Source: Parascedosporium putredinis (lineage: Eukaryota; Ascomycota; Sordariomycetes; Microascales; Microascaceae). From it: a DNA stretch of 64,000 nucleotides. Where the stretch lies: positions 558,001 to 622,000 of the forward strand of contig CASHTG010000020.1 of NCBI GenBank assembly GCA_949357655.1. The letters are read 5' to 3'. Shown piece after piece: positions 11,991 to 26,100 of the stretch. A program made the translations under genes and the position numbers. The notes under the pieces are model-generated. The model was not told the origin of the DNA. It saw only the letters and a list, made by a program, of their open reading frames with translations, and made no database searches. How positions within the stretch are numbered: position 1 is the stretch's first letter; each line of letters starts with the position of its first letter.

Positions 11991-14900
11991 AAAAAAGACG
12001 GAGGGCAGGAAAAAACGGCCAGGCAATAGATTGAAGGATAGAGGTCTTTCGGACAGTGTTGGGTGATAATTCAAGAGCCTAGAGGGATACGAGAGCTTCG
12101 TGCAGTGCCTCCATGTAGCATGTGGTGACTGCATATTTCCCCGTCGAAAAGGCCGCCGCCGACGTAAGCTGTCCGGCGAGCCTCCACTTGTTGGTTCTTG
12201 CTTGGGTTCCGCTGGCTCACAGGGCCACAATCACGTACATATATATCGACTGATATGCGGGCTCTTTCACCTTCACTTTCACTTACATCCACGTATCCTC
12301 TGTTGGCAGGCCCGCGAATGAGAGTTTGGCGTCTTTCATCCCCCACGTTTTTGCTGGTTTATTTTCTTCTTCTTCTAAAAACACTGTCTGGTGAAAATCC
12401 CGCATTCTCCTGCAGGCCCTATTGTCGGTTTCCCACCCAGCGTACACGAGGAGCGTAGTGGGGGAAGGGCAAAGGGGAGTATGAAAGGAGAGAAAAAAGG
12501 GGGAAGGGGTTGGAATCTGGGGTAGGCAATATGATGATGGCACATCCTTTGTTATTCTCGGCAAGGACAGACGAGTAAAGAAAGGGGTCGTCGCACAGCC
12601 GCTTGAGAGGCCGCACGGCGGCATGTCGGGCTGATGAGCTCATACAGGCCCTCAGCCGACTGCCCCCTCCGCTCGCGCCGAAACCCACACTCCCCGCCTT
12701 TTTGCCCCTTCCTTCCGCAGCTTCCCGAGGACAGGCAGATGCGTTGCCGTGTTGTTGGTTTCGTGCGGTGGCCGCGGATGGGCCGCCGTCGACAGAAAGA
12801 AGAGAGGGGGGTGGTGCCGACGGAATGTATGCGTTTCTCGGGCATGGTATTTCTCCAGGCTGCTTTCCACCGGCTGGTCGATACCCCCTCCAAAAACAAA
12901 CATGGCCAGCTCTTCAGGAACATGCTGTGGTACGTTGCATGTCGTGTTTGACATGGACACAACGCCCATGCATGGCCTCGTGAGGGTGAGCGGAGGCCTT
13001 GACACCGTTCCCCAGCTTAATCTCCCCTCCCCTTTGCCCTTGACGGTCGTCGCGGGACTGGGTTTCGGCGGCCTCGAGCATGCGTCGTGTCTACGTCCCT
13101 CTTCCTCTAGAAAAGAAACTGAAAAAGAAAAGAGAGAAACCCCGATGGTATGCCATGCATCCCGCCAAGGGCAGTGAACCCTTCCCCAATTTCTTGCCCG
13201 GGCCTGCAAGCTGCAATGGGCGAAGCTGAGAGTGGTGTCCGGCACCATCGGCAGGGGCGGTTCATTCCGCCGAACCGTCCGATGGCAGGACCAATCACAT
13301 GCGCTCCGGGCCACTCAATACACACTTTGGCACTCTTCCTCTTCACGCTTTCTACTTTCCAGCTCCTTTTACTGTGCCTTTTGTATTTTGCTATTTTATT
13401 TTATAAGCATTATGTCTAGTATTCTTGGTACAGTGCTATGTAAGCAGGGCCGATAATAGTACGGCGAGCACTTGACAAATCGAATTTCTTGATGATGCGT
13501 TGCTTAAGCGAGCGCCAACCGAAAGGTAAATGTAAGTAAGTGTATGTAGGCTTCAACCTTGCCCCCTCATCCCTCGGACGTGCTCTGCGGTTGAGAGCCG
13601 TTAAAATCTTGGGGCTTGGCTTGTGATTGTGCTAGATCATTTGTTTCAAGGAAGTCTCGTTCATGAGAGCACCAAGCCGACGCTTCATCCTCTCTCCAGC
13701 TAATTTGCGAGGTAGACAATAAGTGGCGTGGAGACATGAGGCATGACAATGGGAGAAAGCAAAGAAAAAAAAAAAAAGAAGAAAAAAAAAAAGAACGATA
13801 AGAGTGCAGGGAAAGCTAGCACCGAGGCCCTTTGTCTCCTCGGCACTCTGGAATTGTGGCTTGTCCGCCCGGTGGGTGGGAATGTGGAATGGAATGAATA
13901 GTACCCTCAAAGCCGGTTTGCATTCAGTTTCGGTTCGTTCGCCCGCGCCTCACATGTGGTTGCGATACCCTGCAGCATTTCAACCCCGTCCGCCCAAGGG
14001 TCCTACGTCTGCAAGCCGCCAGCCAGGCGATACAATGTCTTGCTCCATCTAATTCCGCACTTGGACTCCTGCTTCATTCTCCCCTTTTTTCCTTTTCTCT
14101 CCGAAACGAACGCCGCAAAAATGAAGCGGGCCGAAGCTGGCATGACAAGAGAGAAAAGAAACCTCTTCGTTTGACCACCACAGCCCGGAGAAGTCTGCTC
14201 TCTTGATGTCGAACTCGGGGCTTGTTGCAGAAACGTCTTGCCGAGAGAATAACAGCATACAATCTTTCCAAGCTTGTTACTCCGTGGTCTCGACCTCACT
14301 AGCCCACGAGGCGAGCGCCATGTGCGCAATGTAGCGAATACGGATCTCTAAACTAATACCCACAAGATGTATCCTTCGTATTCAAAGCTATCAATGGATA
14401 CATGTGCACCTAGAATATCTTCTCCACTCCATCTCGATATAGTCTCGTTTTCTCCGCTCCGTGCCTCTATTTACCGGAGAACATGACAAGAGTCCACACA
14501 TGCTAGCGTTTTCTACCCTCTTTCTTGCCTTTGTGCTAGTGAGTTTAGCAGAGCTCGGCATGAGGGCGAAGACCGTGGCGCCACGAGGAGAGATGCACAT
14601 GCAGTAGCCTCTCCCATTTCCACAACTGCCGTCATTGACAAATAGTCAACATGGCCAAAAGAAACAACCAAGAACCGCCTCTTTGAACCAAATCCCATGC
14701 GAGCCCTAACCTACCCATCCAATGGATTCATCTGTTCCGGACTTGAGCTGGCGGGAGATCAACCAAATGTGGGTCGTAAATGCTACTAAGAGGCCCTGCT
14801 TCTCTTTGCTGCGCTGTTCCGGTAGAAACCCCAGGTGGTATCAGGGGATCTAGCAGATGCGTGTGCTTGCGCAAGATCGAGAATGGCACCGTGAGAACCA

Positions 14901-17900
14901 AGGTTCGACGTTTGTGGAGGGACGCGGGAAAGAGGAGAGGGATTCAAAAAAACGTGTATATATAATAACATGAAAGGAGGCAAAGGATGAAGGGGAGACA
15001 TTAAAATGTGCATGGTGTGGTGCGATGCTCGTCCGTGGTTCAGAGACACACTTTTCTGATTCATCCAGGGTCGTAGCCAATCTTGCGGGACCTAGGGACT
15101 TGCACTTTAGTTACTCGCATTTTTTTTTTTTTTTTTTTTGCAGCTCCAGTTCATTTGTCGTAACGGTTCGAACCAGCAGGACTGCTTTCACGTAACCCTC
15201 TTTAATGCAAGTGAGAGAAAGCGGAGGGAGCGTTCATAGTGAGCGGAAACGAGGGACATAAACGCTTCCATGTTCGAGGTGAACCCTCGAAGGTCTGGGC
15301 ATGCAGCTTTTTTATCCACTTCAAAGATTGGTTGAAAGGGACCAATTGGCAGTTCGAATAATGCCACTATGGAGATAGGCAGACTTATACGCTTGTACGA
15401 ACAAAAGCTATAGAGTTGACGAGAAGAATTTGAGATACGGGCCCGCTCACACCTCATCTGAGGGAAACAAATTACGCAAAATGGTGGAAAACGCGGGGCC
15501 CCAAAATCTGGTGGCACTATTACTTGCACCGAGAACGGTTCCTTTTATGAATTATGGGCGCACATAGTCCAGCCCGGGGCGGGGAAATAGAACCAAAGCG
15601 GTGACATGGGAGTCAGGAAGAGGAAGATACAGAGCACGACACCCTTTGCGTTGCGTAGTACACTGCTCCTGCCTCGACCTCGAAGTTTACCGCCGGCTAG
15701 CTGCCCATGTGCAATGAGCTGTCACAGGCTGCCTGGCCGTGGTACCGATGAGGGGACCTATTATCTGTTTGGTGGTAACATCCATAGATGAGAATTCCCT
15801 AAGGCGATAGGCCCTGAGGCTCTGAGACAACAGGCTCAGAACCCAGGCCATTCCTTCGGACAGGGTCCAGAGCTTCCCCACTCCTCTTGTCCGACGCGTA
15901 GTTGCATATCTGGGCTCGGAGAGACAAAGAGAGGGATGCTGTGTCTTTGGGGGCAGGGGTTGTCGGTGATAAGGGCATATCATAGGCAAGCCTAGGGAAG
16001 ACTAGAGCTCATCACCTCAGGGTCCGGCTATCATGTGCGTCGCATATGTGTGTGTGTGTGTGTCGGGTCGGAAGCATAGGTTATCGGATCAACGAACCGA
16101 GAGCCCTATTGGCTTGTCCACCAGGGACCGGAAAAGACACCGTAGAGGTCGAGTGCGAAGGGATTCCGTGATACGCGGTAGGATTACTCAGGGTCCTTGG
16201 GGATGGTTCGTCGAGGGGCTCCGGGGAGGGGAGAAAAGAAGGGTTCAAGATGCTGTAAGTGGTGTGGCGCATTACTTTAGCGAAGGCCGCCAATTTCAAG
16301 CCGCCGACTCACCTGAAGCTCTGCGCGTGCTTCACTTCCGGGGGCCAGACTGCCCAACCGTTGGATTCGGTTCTCGGGTCCATCGCTGGCAAACAATGCA
16401 GCATTAATTGGCCTTTGTTAAGAAAAACCCTCCGAGGCTTCCCCAGGCAAGCCACAGCCCAACCCGCAATGGCTTTTGTCCTCTTTTGAGAAATAGAATC
16501 CTAGTTTCGAAAGCCGAGATGGGTATTTTGCCTACGGGCGACTTATCTCAGGAGTAAATCCTTCGGCTGTTAGAGTTCAAGCAGACCAAAGCCAAAAAAA
16601 TAAAAAAATACCGATTGCCTCGCCTGGTCGGGGCCGCAGAGGCGTGCTTTTGATAGATATCCTTCGGCCTCTGGTCGAGATTATTGCCACTAGAATTTCT
16701 AAGTTGCGGGCGGCCTGCCTGACTCGGTTTGAGGTGGGCCTGCTGCCCGAGCCCTCAGCATAGCTCGACTGACTCAGTTGAGGACTGAAAGGGCGGGCCG
16801 GGAGGGCAGGCGAAAAGGATCCATTGGATTTTGGACTACAGAAACGAGACACTTGCTGGGGCGCTTTTTGGCTTTGGCCGTTCGGCCACTCCTTGCGTTG
16901 ATTTTTTCTCCTTTTTGTGTTTCCCTTTCCACAGCGAACCACCTTCTCCCTCTCCTAAAACCAAGACCGGAAGAACCTTCTGTGGCGAGAAGTGAGAATG
17001 GATTAAAAAAGAAATTGAAAAAAAAGTAGATTGGATGTATGTCCTGGGGAGGTCGAAGGGTCTGCGGTTCAAGAATGCCCTGGGCGAGCTTCTGCACAAG
17101 TGAATTTTGAGAAAGAGGTTCAAACATGCCAAAGCGGCAGCCACACACACATCCTCGGAGCATTCACCACATGCCCCAATCTCGAGGCAGTTGAATGGTG
17201 GTGCGTTTGCAATATCTAGCCGCCCTCGACCCCGTGCCAACGATCGAGGCAACGCCACGGTAGCCCCGCGCGCCTCTGGAAGCGAGCACACCTATCGTGG
17301 AGCTCTCTCTCCCTGTCAGCGTCGGAAATCGGGTTGTCAATCTGGCAGGGGTGGTGTCTTCTCCCACGAGGTCGTAGCCGCCTCGACAAGGTGCCGTGTC
17401 ATGCTGGGACTGCTTCCAAATATTCTTTTGGTTTCTCTCTTGGCCTCGACGTGAGGCAACAAGTAATAAGTGGTTGGGCGCATGGCATTGGGGCGGGGCG
17501 GCTATCCTTCCCGACGAGCCACGGCGACAGTGTTTGCGAGAAGGCTGGGGTTACAGCATCCTGCCCCATCCATCCTGCCTGGAATTAATTGAACGCATGG
17601 CAAAGCAAAAGGTCAGGTCAACCACCGACGTGAGCCCAGCGTTTGAAGCATGCCTTTGATTTCTTTTTTTCATTATTTGATTTCCTTGCGAGAGAGGTTT
17701 TGCTAAAGGTGCCTCTCGTGCCATTCCTCGGCCAATCGTGGCTTCGTTATCGAGCAATCCTCGGGTTACCACATGAAGGAAACCTCAGGCAGAAGCGGGG
17801 TAAGCGATTCTGCAGAGGGAGTGTTCAGAGAGAGGCTTGAACCCTGGTAGACCCCGTCAAGAGACACGCCACTGGAACAGATGGAATGGAATGGGCGAAG

Positions 17901-19800
17901 GATTGTTCAATGGCTGGCGGATTGTTTACCGGAAGCGCTGCAGTTGAAGGACGATAGCGCGGGGCTAGGGCGAACACAGCCTGTAAGCAGGCCATTGATG
18001 CTGTGAAGGAGCCCGTCAAGCCCGTAAGGAAGAACCTGTTCTCCACCAAGGGAGCGTCGGGGTTCGCGAATAAGGTCTCGATACCTCTGGTCCAGCCTCT
18101 CTGTGGTCATCAAAATGGCTGGTTTTGTGTTGCAAAAGTACTGGTACATTGTGGATCTCGCTTAGGGAATCGCTGTTATCAGTGGGGAATTCTGACTGGG
18201 TCAGCCCCACCAAGGCCTCTGGAATCGTTATGTGATTGACCCGAGTGCAAGTGAACGAGTTCTTCGAGTCTTCAAGACCGCAAAAGAAACATTCCCACCT
18301 TTCTGTGTGAAGCCCAGGGCCGCAGACCAAGATTCGCCCCGTTTTCTTTCTTTTCAGTATTTTTATCTCCTCTATCTCTAATCCACTGAATCCCGTTTTG
18401 TTCTTTGACTCCCCCAAGTTGAGACGTTGTGTTATTTTCTAATAGGGTTCGGAGGCCTGACAGTTGATGGTTGGCTGCCCGTGTCTGTTTGAAAGCACCC
18501 TTCTTCCTGGTTGGTCATTGGTCAAGGTCGCTCTGTTTGCCCGAGGTGGCCGTTGGAACTGGAAAGAAAAGCCTAGCGTGTTTCTTCGGTACCGCTTGGA
18601 GCGAGCAAAGCCACGGTCGGGCAATCTGATTTGGGTTCCTCTTGTTTGTTTATTATGTGTAAAGTGTTTGGTTGCTTCATTGGCACTCGATCTCTAGAAA
18701 TAGCACACTCCTTTTTAAAAGATATTAGTGCAAACTCCAATTTCACAGTGGCAAATTCCCCAATTCGCTTTACCCCGGATGATATGGGCTTCATCAATTC
18801 ATATCTCGGCCGGGGCCAAAAATAAGGATTTGGAGTAATAAAAACCCGGTGCTTGCAATGACTGGTGGAACCCGGTAACGCCTGGTGGGTTGTGGGGTTT
18901 GTGAATGGCAGGATTGAGGCGCCTGTTCGTTTCCCAATCACCAACCACCAGACGTTTGAGGCGCCGTGGCATGGTGCAGTTGGGGGAGACAAAACCTGGG
19001 GTGCGCACCTCTGCTGCAACTGAGAAGAATCCAAAGCATCAAAATGAGGGAAAGTGAAGGGGAAGCGAGTTCGTGGAGGTTTACATCGACGTAATTAACG
19101 TGCATGAGCTTAGAACACTTTGACATCGGCTGACGACCTTTCCAAGAATGAAACTCATGGCACCACGTGCGATGAGATGATCCACCAATGCACCTCAGCC
19201 GTGGTGCGATTTCTCTTTTGAGCAGAAGATATCATTTATTTGTTGTATCAATATCTTGCCTTGAGAAGAGGGTCCCATTTCCCATTTGCTGTTTCTTGAA
19301 ACAGAGGGCCAAGGGAGAGAAGACGGAGGGTGGGGAGTAAGCAAGGTGCACGCAGAATGCTAGCACCCGAGTAGCAATCATGCAGCCAGGCGCCCTGGGC
19401 GAGACAAAAGAGGGGTTTCCTTCATAGATATGGATTAATTGACGACTGACAAGACGACTGGCTTTTTGGAAACAAGGATTCAAGAAGAGGGAGAGGCAGT
19501 TTGCCGAGTTCTCTTTGGTGATCAAGAGTTGCTGAGAGACGGAAGCAAAGCCCTGCTCGTGTGTCTCCCAACGGCCTCGGCGGTCCGTTCAGCTGTTGGA
19601 GTTTTCGGCATTGGCCTGGGTCGCTCTCGCCTCAGACAAGCTCGGCCGTGCCATCCCAGTCAGCAGCTAGAGGTTTGGTTTGGTCGGGGAAGTACCTCCC
19701 TCCATATTGAGGGGAGGAAGGAAAAGAGAAAAAAAAAAAAAACATTGACTGTGAACCAAGGGAACCAAACCCGCTGGCTCACTCCTTCCCTAGCCAGTAC
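11991..19800. other. Gene desert, part 3
   Basis: Nearly eight kilobases without a supportable gene. It contains a T20 run (15120-15139), a TG repeat (16047-16063) and A-rich runs near 13767-13793 and 19728-19742. The largest open frame (12652-13314, minus) is a low-complexity mirror of GC-rich DNA and has no domain. Confidence 0.45.
15120..15139. repeat. T20 homopolymer
   Basis: Pure T run in the gene desert. It shows that long A/T runs survive in this assembly even though C/G runs in genes appear shortened. Confidence 0.95.
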
Positions 19801-21339
19801 GACTGTGCCGCCAACACACTAGTCCGCATTTGGCCGTTCTGGATCGGCTTCTTTCTCTGAGGGAGGGCAAAGGAGGAGGACTCCACCTTTTCACCCACCG
19901 CCACATTTTTGGTTCTCCGTGCTTGCCATTTGCATCCGCCATCCCGTGCCCGGGGTATCCACACCCACCACCCAATCCTCGCCTCGCCCTTCCGCCCACC
20001 CTTCTTGCTCTCTCATGTGGTCGTGCTTGCATTCCATCTTTTTTGTTCGTTCTACTTGCGACCATTGCGACTTCAAGTCGGTTGGATTCTCGTTCGTTCG
20101 CTGGATGATACGTCGTGTTTTGGGCGACCTGGGCTTGATACTTGATGTGGGGTGTCTGCCTCCTTCCCCGGTTTCTTTTCCCTCACGAAGCTCTCCCAGC
20201 CATTCATTCATCCATAACATCGTCCAACCTCGCAAAACACCACACCCTTGGACTCGACCGCCTTCTCGTCCCCACCGCCCACCACTCTCTTTTTCCTCGG
20301 TTTATTTTCTTTTTCTTTTTCTTTTTCGTTTCTGTTGCTTCCTTCTTCTGTCAACCCAACCTGGACAGATACCTCGAGCAAAACCCGCCTCACCGCCGTT
20401 AAGTAGCCCGGTTGGCCACCTCTCTCTCCTCCCCACGTCTTCGCTGGCCTTGCGTGGCTTGACGACCTCAAAGGCACAGGGGTTCGCACAATTTTCATCA
20501 CCTGCCAGCTCATCCGTATCGTCCGGCAAGGCCTCTCACCCAGTGCTGATTGGTGTCCCCGCCCTCACGAAGACTTCAACGAGCCGCTAGCAACACCTGT
20601 GCTCCGGCCCAACTACCACCTTGGACCTTGATCAACTCGATACGGTACACGTGGACGGTCAAGCAACAAAAGATTGTGTGCGGTCATTCGCAATCCCGTG
20701 CCCGCCGCTCCTGCGACAATAAACAATTGGGCAATTCTAACAGAAACGAAGACGAGCTTTGTGCGGCCTCGTCCCCCACGTTCTGCGCCCTCTCACAACA
20801 AACGACAGCGCCGCAACGTTTAGCAGTATCCGTCACCTGTCTTTTCTCGCCCTTTCACTTCTATCCTTTGCTGAGAGATGGGAAATAACGCAGCTTACTT
20901 TGGGGCCTTCATGTAATTGGGTGCCGTCACTCATCCGTGCATGCCAACGTTTTCTGCACCTGGACTCTAACCCCTTCGTCATCGCAAGCAAGAAAACCGG
21001 GCTTTTGACCCAGTTTCTCATGTTCCCTGCCCTCCCAAGGTCCCACCCCCTTCCGAATCCGGCCACGGTCCTTCGACACCTCCACCAAGCTTTTCTTCTC
21101 CACTGTGCCCCACCGGCTCCAAGCTCCGAATTTTCTCTTCCCTCGCCCCTTCTTGAATTTTCCCACCGCCGCTGTGACCGTCCTTGCCCAAGAGTCATAG
21201 CTCACGAGCAACAACACAACCTCGGGAGCACACTTACTGGCGGTGGCCTCTACCACCTGCCATTTTCTCCTCCACGCACCAATTCCATTCTTCTTCTTCT
21301 TCTTTTCTCCCTCCCTCTCTCACCACCATAGCCGAAACA
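19801..21339 (+). promoter_or_regulatory. Long pyrimidine-rich leader of the 21.3 kb gene
   Basis: About 1.5 kb of C/T-dominated sequence leading to the ATG at 21340. It includes a CTTTTT tandem (about 20305-20327) and dense CCTC/TTCTTC blocks directly before the start. This is the composition of long fungal 5' leaders and promoters. The open frames in it are Ser/Pro/Phe-rich translations of pyrimidine tracts and are not called as genes. Confidence 0.5.
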
Positions 21340-23120
21340 ATGGCGCCTGATTTGAAGCCGTTATTGTTGCCTCAACTCGTTGAGGAGCGCAAAAGGCTTG
21401 AAATGTACGCCCAGCACACGCAAATGCAAACGACGCAGCAGGCTCCTACCGAATTCGATCTCGCCAACATTTACTATACGACGAATTCGTCCTCTTCCGA
21501 CGTCGGTTCGCCCGTTACTCCAACTTTCTCTTCTCGCGGCCATCTCCGCTACTCCAGCTCTGTCTCGTCACTCGATCTGCCCTTCGCTCTTACCGAACCA
21601 CCCTCGTCGCCTGCCCAAGTTGCGCACTCGGTCAAGTCATGCGTGCGTCAACTGCCTGATGTTGAAGAGGAGCCCGTGGAACGAAATGACCTGGACCTTC
21701 CCGAAGGTCTTTATGATTGTTTGTGTAAGCCTCGCCGCCACCCCGATCGGCCTAGTTGTCCGGGCCTCGCATCTTCTACAGCGCTCGCCCTTGGCCAGCT
21801 CTCACAAGTACTAACATCTTACCTTCTTGTAGGCGATGAACCGTTTTGTGTACACCGTTCCAATCCCAGCATGATTGATCAGCATTTGAGTCTGGACTAT
21901 GAGGACCTTGGCTTTATGAGCGATACCGATTTGTCCGGCGCGCGATATAGGAAAAGCCTCCGGATGGGTAGCGCGGAAGCCACTCTGGCGGGCATCACCT
22001 CTCGAATCGGTTCTCGATTTCCCAATCTCCCCGCTGGGGTACCTCGAAAAGCCGCTCGACCAATGTTTCCATCTACGAAATTAGCGCCGAGAGCACCACC
22101 CGGATGGCTGCTGCGACGTCGAGCCGCTCATCCTCCATCTCGTCGCCTTACCCCCTCAGTCCTAACTTTACTCCCGAGGCGGTCTACTCCCCTCGCCTTC
22201 CCAGTCTTTCTGGGGCTCCGTGGAAAGCGTCGTGCTGCCTATGCTCGACTTAAACGCCGTTGCGGACTCTGGCCGGAATCTGGAACGCGAGCGGGCACTG
22301 GCCACAACTCCCCTTCTCCCCCTCTTGTAACGGATGCCCCTCCTCAGGTGGACCCGCGACGACCTCAGTCCCCTACCCGCGCCCGATCCGCGAGTGTTCT
22401 CGAGCGTCCCAACCCCGGCCCGCCTCTTGTCCGCTCGTCGAATACAACTCCTGCGCTCAGCACGAAGCCTTCTTTGACGTCGTTCCGGGCCTCTCCCATC
22501 AGCCCGGAGCTTCCGGTTCCATTTCCCAACATTTTGAATGACGATGAGTGGTCGGATCGCCTCGGCCACGCCAACTTCACCATTCTCCCTCTTCCGTACC
22601 AACCCGAAGTTGCCGACCTCGACAGTTTGAAGAAGCTACGCGAGGATTGGGACCACGCCCGCACGAACTATACTAAGCACCTCTTCCGTACGGGCGAGAA
22701 TTACGGCGAGACGAGCAAGATTTACGGCCTTACCGAGCAAAAGTGGGCCGAAGTCGAACAATCCTGGAAGCGTATGCACGACAAGGCTGTCGAACAGATA
22801 CTTGCTGCTAGCACCGCGCCGCAATCGGTCTCCCAGCCTAGAAGCCGGAGCCGGGGACGGGGTAGGGGCCGTGCTGAAAGCACCCCTCCCAAAAATGTCA
22901 TCAATGACATCTATGCCAGCATGGAATGGAAGCGATTAGAGGACACCAAGCCAGGAGCCTTCCCTAGGATGTTATGCGAGACCAAATTCCCTCCCGGGGT
23001 GACGAGGACATTGTTGGACCTATGGTTCGTGATGCGCCCATGTGCAGAGCGGAAAGCGCCGACGGAAGGCGCATCAGGCTCTGGAGAAACCTTGTTGACA
23101 AGGTTGGCCTCAAGAAGTGA
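21340..23120 (+). CDS. Conserved Ser/Pro-rich fungal hypothetical protein
   Basis: Two exons, 21340-21724 and 21833-23120. The 108-nt intron has a TACTAAC branch site and happens to be open in frame. The ATG follows GCCGAAACA, a good fungal start context. The N-terminus is Ser/Thr-rich, then comes the block LPEGLYDCLCDEPFCVHR across the splice. A long Ser/Pro-rich region, an SRSRGRGRGR basic patch and an ordered C-terminal region (KLREDWDHARTNYTKHL; DIVGPMVRDAPMCRAES; LWRNLVDKVGLKK) follow. I take it as intracellular; no enzyme motif is visible. Four frame breaks, all runs read one short, lie at 22029-22032, 22212-22215, 22318-22322 and 22996-22999. Restored length is 1677 nt (558 aa). Read without repair the last break gives a longer, unrelated tail ending near 23145. 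Function unknown. Confidence 0.7.
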
Positions 23121-26100
23121 TGACGACTGGAGCACCGGTTGCTGATGAACTCCGATGAGAGATCTGATCATACTTACGAAATCCGTTTCCTTCTTGTTTT
23201 TTTCACTTCTTTTCTTTATAAGATACCCATCTTGTTTTCTTTTTTTATATCTCCTTTTCACAACTTCTCGGAAGTCTGAGATGGCGACTGTGCCACTTTG
23301 ATTTCCTATCTTTCGGGCTTCGCGCGGTAACCATGTCCTGGTTATATGGGCCCGTGATGCCTTTCTAGACCTTGCGAGCGAAAAAATGTTTGTGCATAGA
23401 TACCACGAAGGGCCGCCACACAACGCGCCTCTCCCACGCGTGTTACTTTCTTCCCATCTCTTTACTTGTCTTTAAAGCTCACGATAGGAGGGAGCTGTAT
23501 TTGGATTACATTCATGTCGATAGACGGCGGTGGAGGACAAGTTGATCCCCACACGCCTGGTAACTGGAGTTTATGGCATTTGCTAGAAGAGGAATGCCGG
23601 CTTATGGGCATGGGAGGATAGCCTTGCCTCCTGTACTCGAGGGAGAAGCGGGGTTTGGACCTTGCCATGGATGAGGAGGCTCATGGGCTTCCACCGCAGG
23701 ACAGCCGGTCTCGGCATGTACGCTAGGAAACGCAGAGGTGATGCTTGACGCTGCTAAGCAGGGCCAAGCTCATTCTGCGCTGAAAAGAGTCCTTTGAAAA
23801 CGAACAAAAATTTAAACATAAAAAGTCCCAAACAAATACAATTATGTTAAAAACTTGGACCTCGCTCTCTTAAACAGTCTTAAGGCAATCTCATGTATGA
23901 TAGGAAGGTTGGGCGTTCTGTTTCGTATTGGCGGACGCCTCCTGACCAGTCCTGCGCTGGCGCCCATTTGTAGGCGCCGGATGAAGGGCACGGAGGGAAG
24001 AGTAGTCGAATTCCTAGGAACCCTTGGGCTTGTAACCCCTCGGTAGTCCGCTGTGTCATCATGATAGACAGTTTCGGCAACCAGCGGGCGCTGCAAGCCA
24101 GAACCTTGAAGAAACAAGTGAGTGGAACAGGGAGCGACGAAATGGCAGGGTTCTGGGCCTCGTTCAAGTTGCCTCTCTCTTGTGGCCAGAACCCCGCCAT
24201 TCAAGGGCGTTGACCCACGGCTCTAGGTATATTTTTCTCCCCTCCCTTCGGGCTTCCTTCATATGACTTTGATTGTTTTTGTTGGGCATTTAAATCAACA
24301 AATGAGGTGGGAGATGGGACGGAGCGGGTGGCTCGGGCAAGTGATAGCCGGGGGACCAAGACCTCGACCGACCCGGACCCCCACCCGGCCATGTTGGCGC
24401 CGTGTCGCTGTCGATTTGGTTTCATTCGACTAGAATATCACGACTCACATTCTCTGCTCGTCATCAACCCTGTCTCTTTGTCTCCTCTATAATGACAGCC
24501 TGGCTTTTTTCTTTTTCTTTCTTTTGTCGGCGCGGAATTGGATCTGGTGGGAAGAGCTTCCAAGTTGGCTGCGGCTGAGCGGCACGTATAGCGCATTCCC
24601 GGTCCCGACTTGTCTCTCCTTCTTCCATTCTGTTCTGCCTCCTTCTCCGCTCCCTTTGTCTCGAGGGAGCTGCACATTGAGTGTGCCGCCAAGAACTTTG
24701 ATAGCATATAGGCGGATGCATGGAGGGTATGAGACAGACACCAGTACTGAATTGCTCCTGGGGCAAAACAATAATCATTTCACGTACGACTTGCCGGTCT
24801 TTTACCCCCTCTTCTTCTTTTCTTTTGGTTTCGGCGCAAAGCGGACATGACTCTTTGTCTTTCAAGTTTTTATTTCTCTCTTCTCTTACCCACCCGGCTC
24901 CGAATTCCATGGCTGAAGAACAGAAAAGATGCAGGCTGCACGGTGTTCTTCCCTTGGGAGGGAGGGCGGCGTCAAGCAAGCAATTGCGCTGAGGGATGTG
25001 CGGGTTATCTTCTCCAGATTCGTCATTGCCGCATCCTCCCCGATTGGGAGGAACCCTCATAGGGCACACCGGGAGACGTACTTGCTCCCCGTCCCCCGTC
25101 CCCGTTCCCCCTCCCTCAAGAGGTTGTATTTGGGTTACACCCGTAATACAGGCTGCCGGAGAAAAAGGTGGGGGAGAGACACACGACGAGAGGAGTCAGC
25201 CAGCTTGGAACAGATCGAGGAAGAATTATGAGAGCAAGGTCGTTTTCACAAAGGGCCTGGTTCTTGACGCTGGAGGTGGATCAATTGATACCATTGGGGG
25301 CCAATTGATCGGAGGAGGCCCCGGCTCGGAGAGAGGTACGTTGCAGGGGTGGCATGTAGGTGAAGGAAGAACGGGGGTGTTTATCCGTTGAGACGTGGAT
25401 AGAGCGACGAGAGATACACGTTCTTGTTGAGGTTTTTCGGTCTGGGCATCACCGCTTGGCCGGGGTGCAACGCACACCGTGCCCCTGCTGCATACACCCA
25501 TGGGGCGATGGATCAATCAATTGATGAGATCGATGAATGGTCTCTCGAGAGGAAAAATCTCTTCATCGGAGAGCATGCGAGGGCAAGCTGAGGGGAGGAC
25601 GCTCTGGTGCTGCTCAATTATCATTTTCATTTTATCTCCGTTATAGACATGCGCGCGCACACATACACACAACCATATACTCTCTCTCTCTCTCTCTCTC
25701 TCTCTTCCTCTCTCACCTTTCTTTGATCTTGGGGACAATACCATTTCTCGGTCGGGACGAAAATGCGTGGGTTATGTAGGCGAGGTGAGGACGCTGGCTG
25801 TTTCTGCTTTTTTGGGTCGTTGGAGAGATACCAGCCCTGAACCTTGCTTGCCCAGACGACGAGGGTTTCAACCAAAATTGGTACCCAGTGTTAATATCTG
25901 GCCGCTCTAACGCGACAAAGTACCCCCACCTCTGACGCAATTGGCTACCTTTGCCCACGTTCTCCAACTTCGCAGTATCGGAGTGGTCGCGACCGCCCAG
26001 CACGTGCTCGCATTCCTTCTCTAACAGGCCAAGCAAACACCTAGCCCCTCGTGGAATTGGCGTGCTGAGACTATTAGCGTAAGGGGGGAATTAAAAATGA

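Noticed and set aside
12652..13314. 220-residue minus-strand frame in the gene desert
   Set aside because: Overlaps plus-strand frames of similar length, has no domain, and its composition follows local GC content.
15164..15173. GGTTCGAACC resembling a tRNA B box
   Set aside because: No matching T-arm stem, A box or acceptor stem nearby; simply a palindrome.
19919..20590. 223-residue plus-strand frame
   Set aside because: Ser/Pro/Phe/Leu-rich translation of a pyrimidine-rich leader; no conserved motif.
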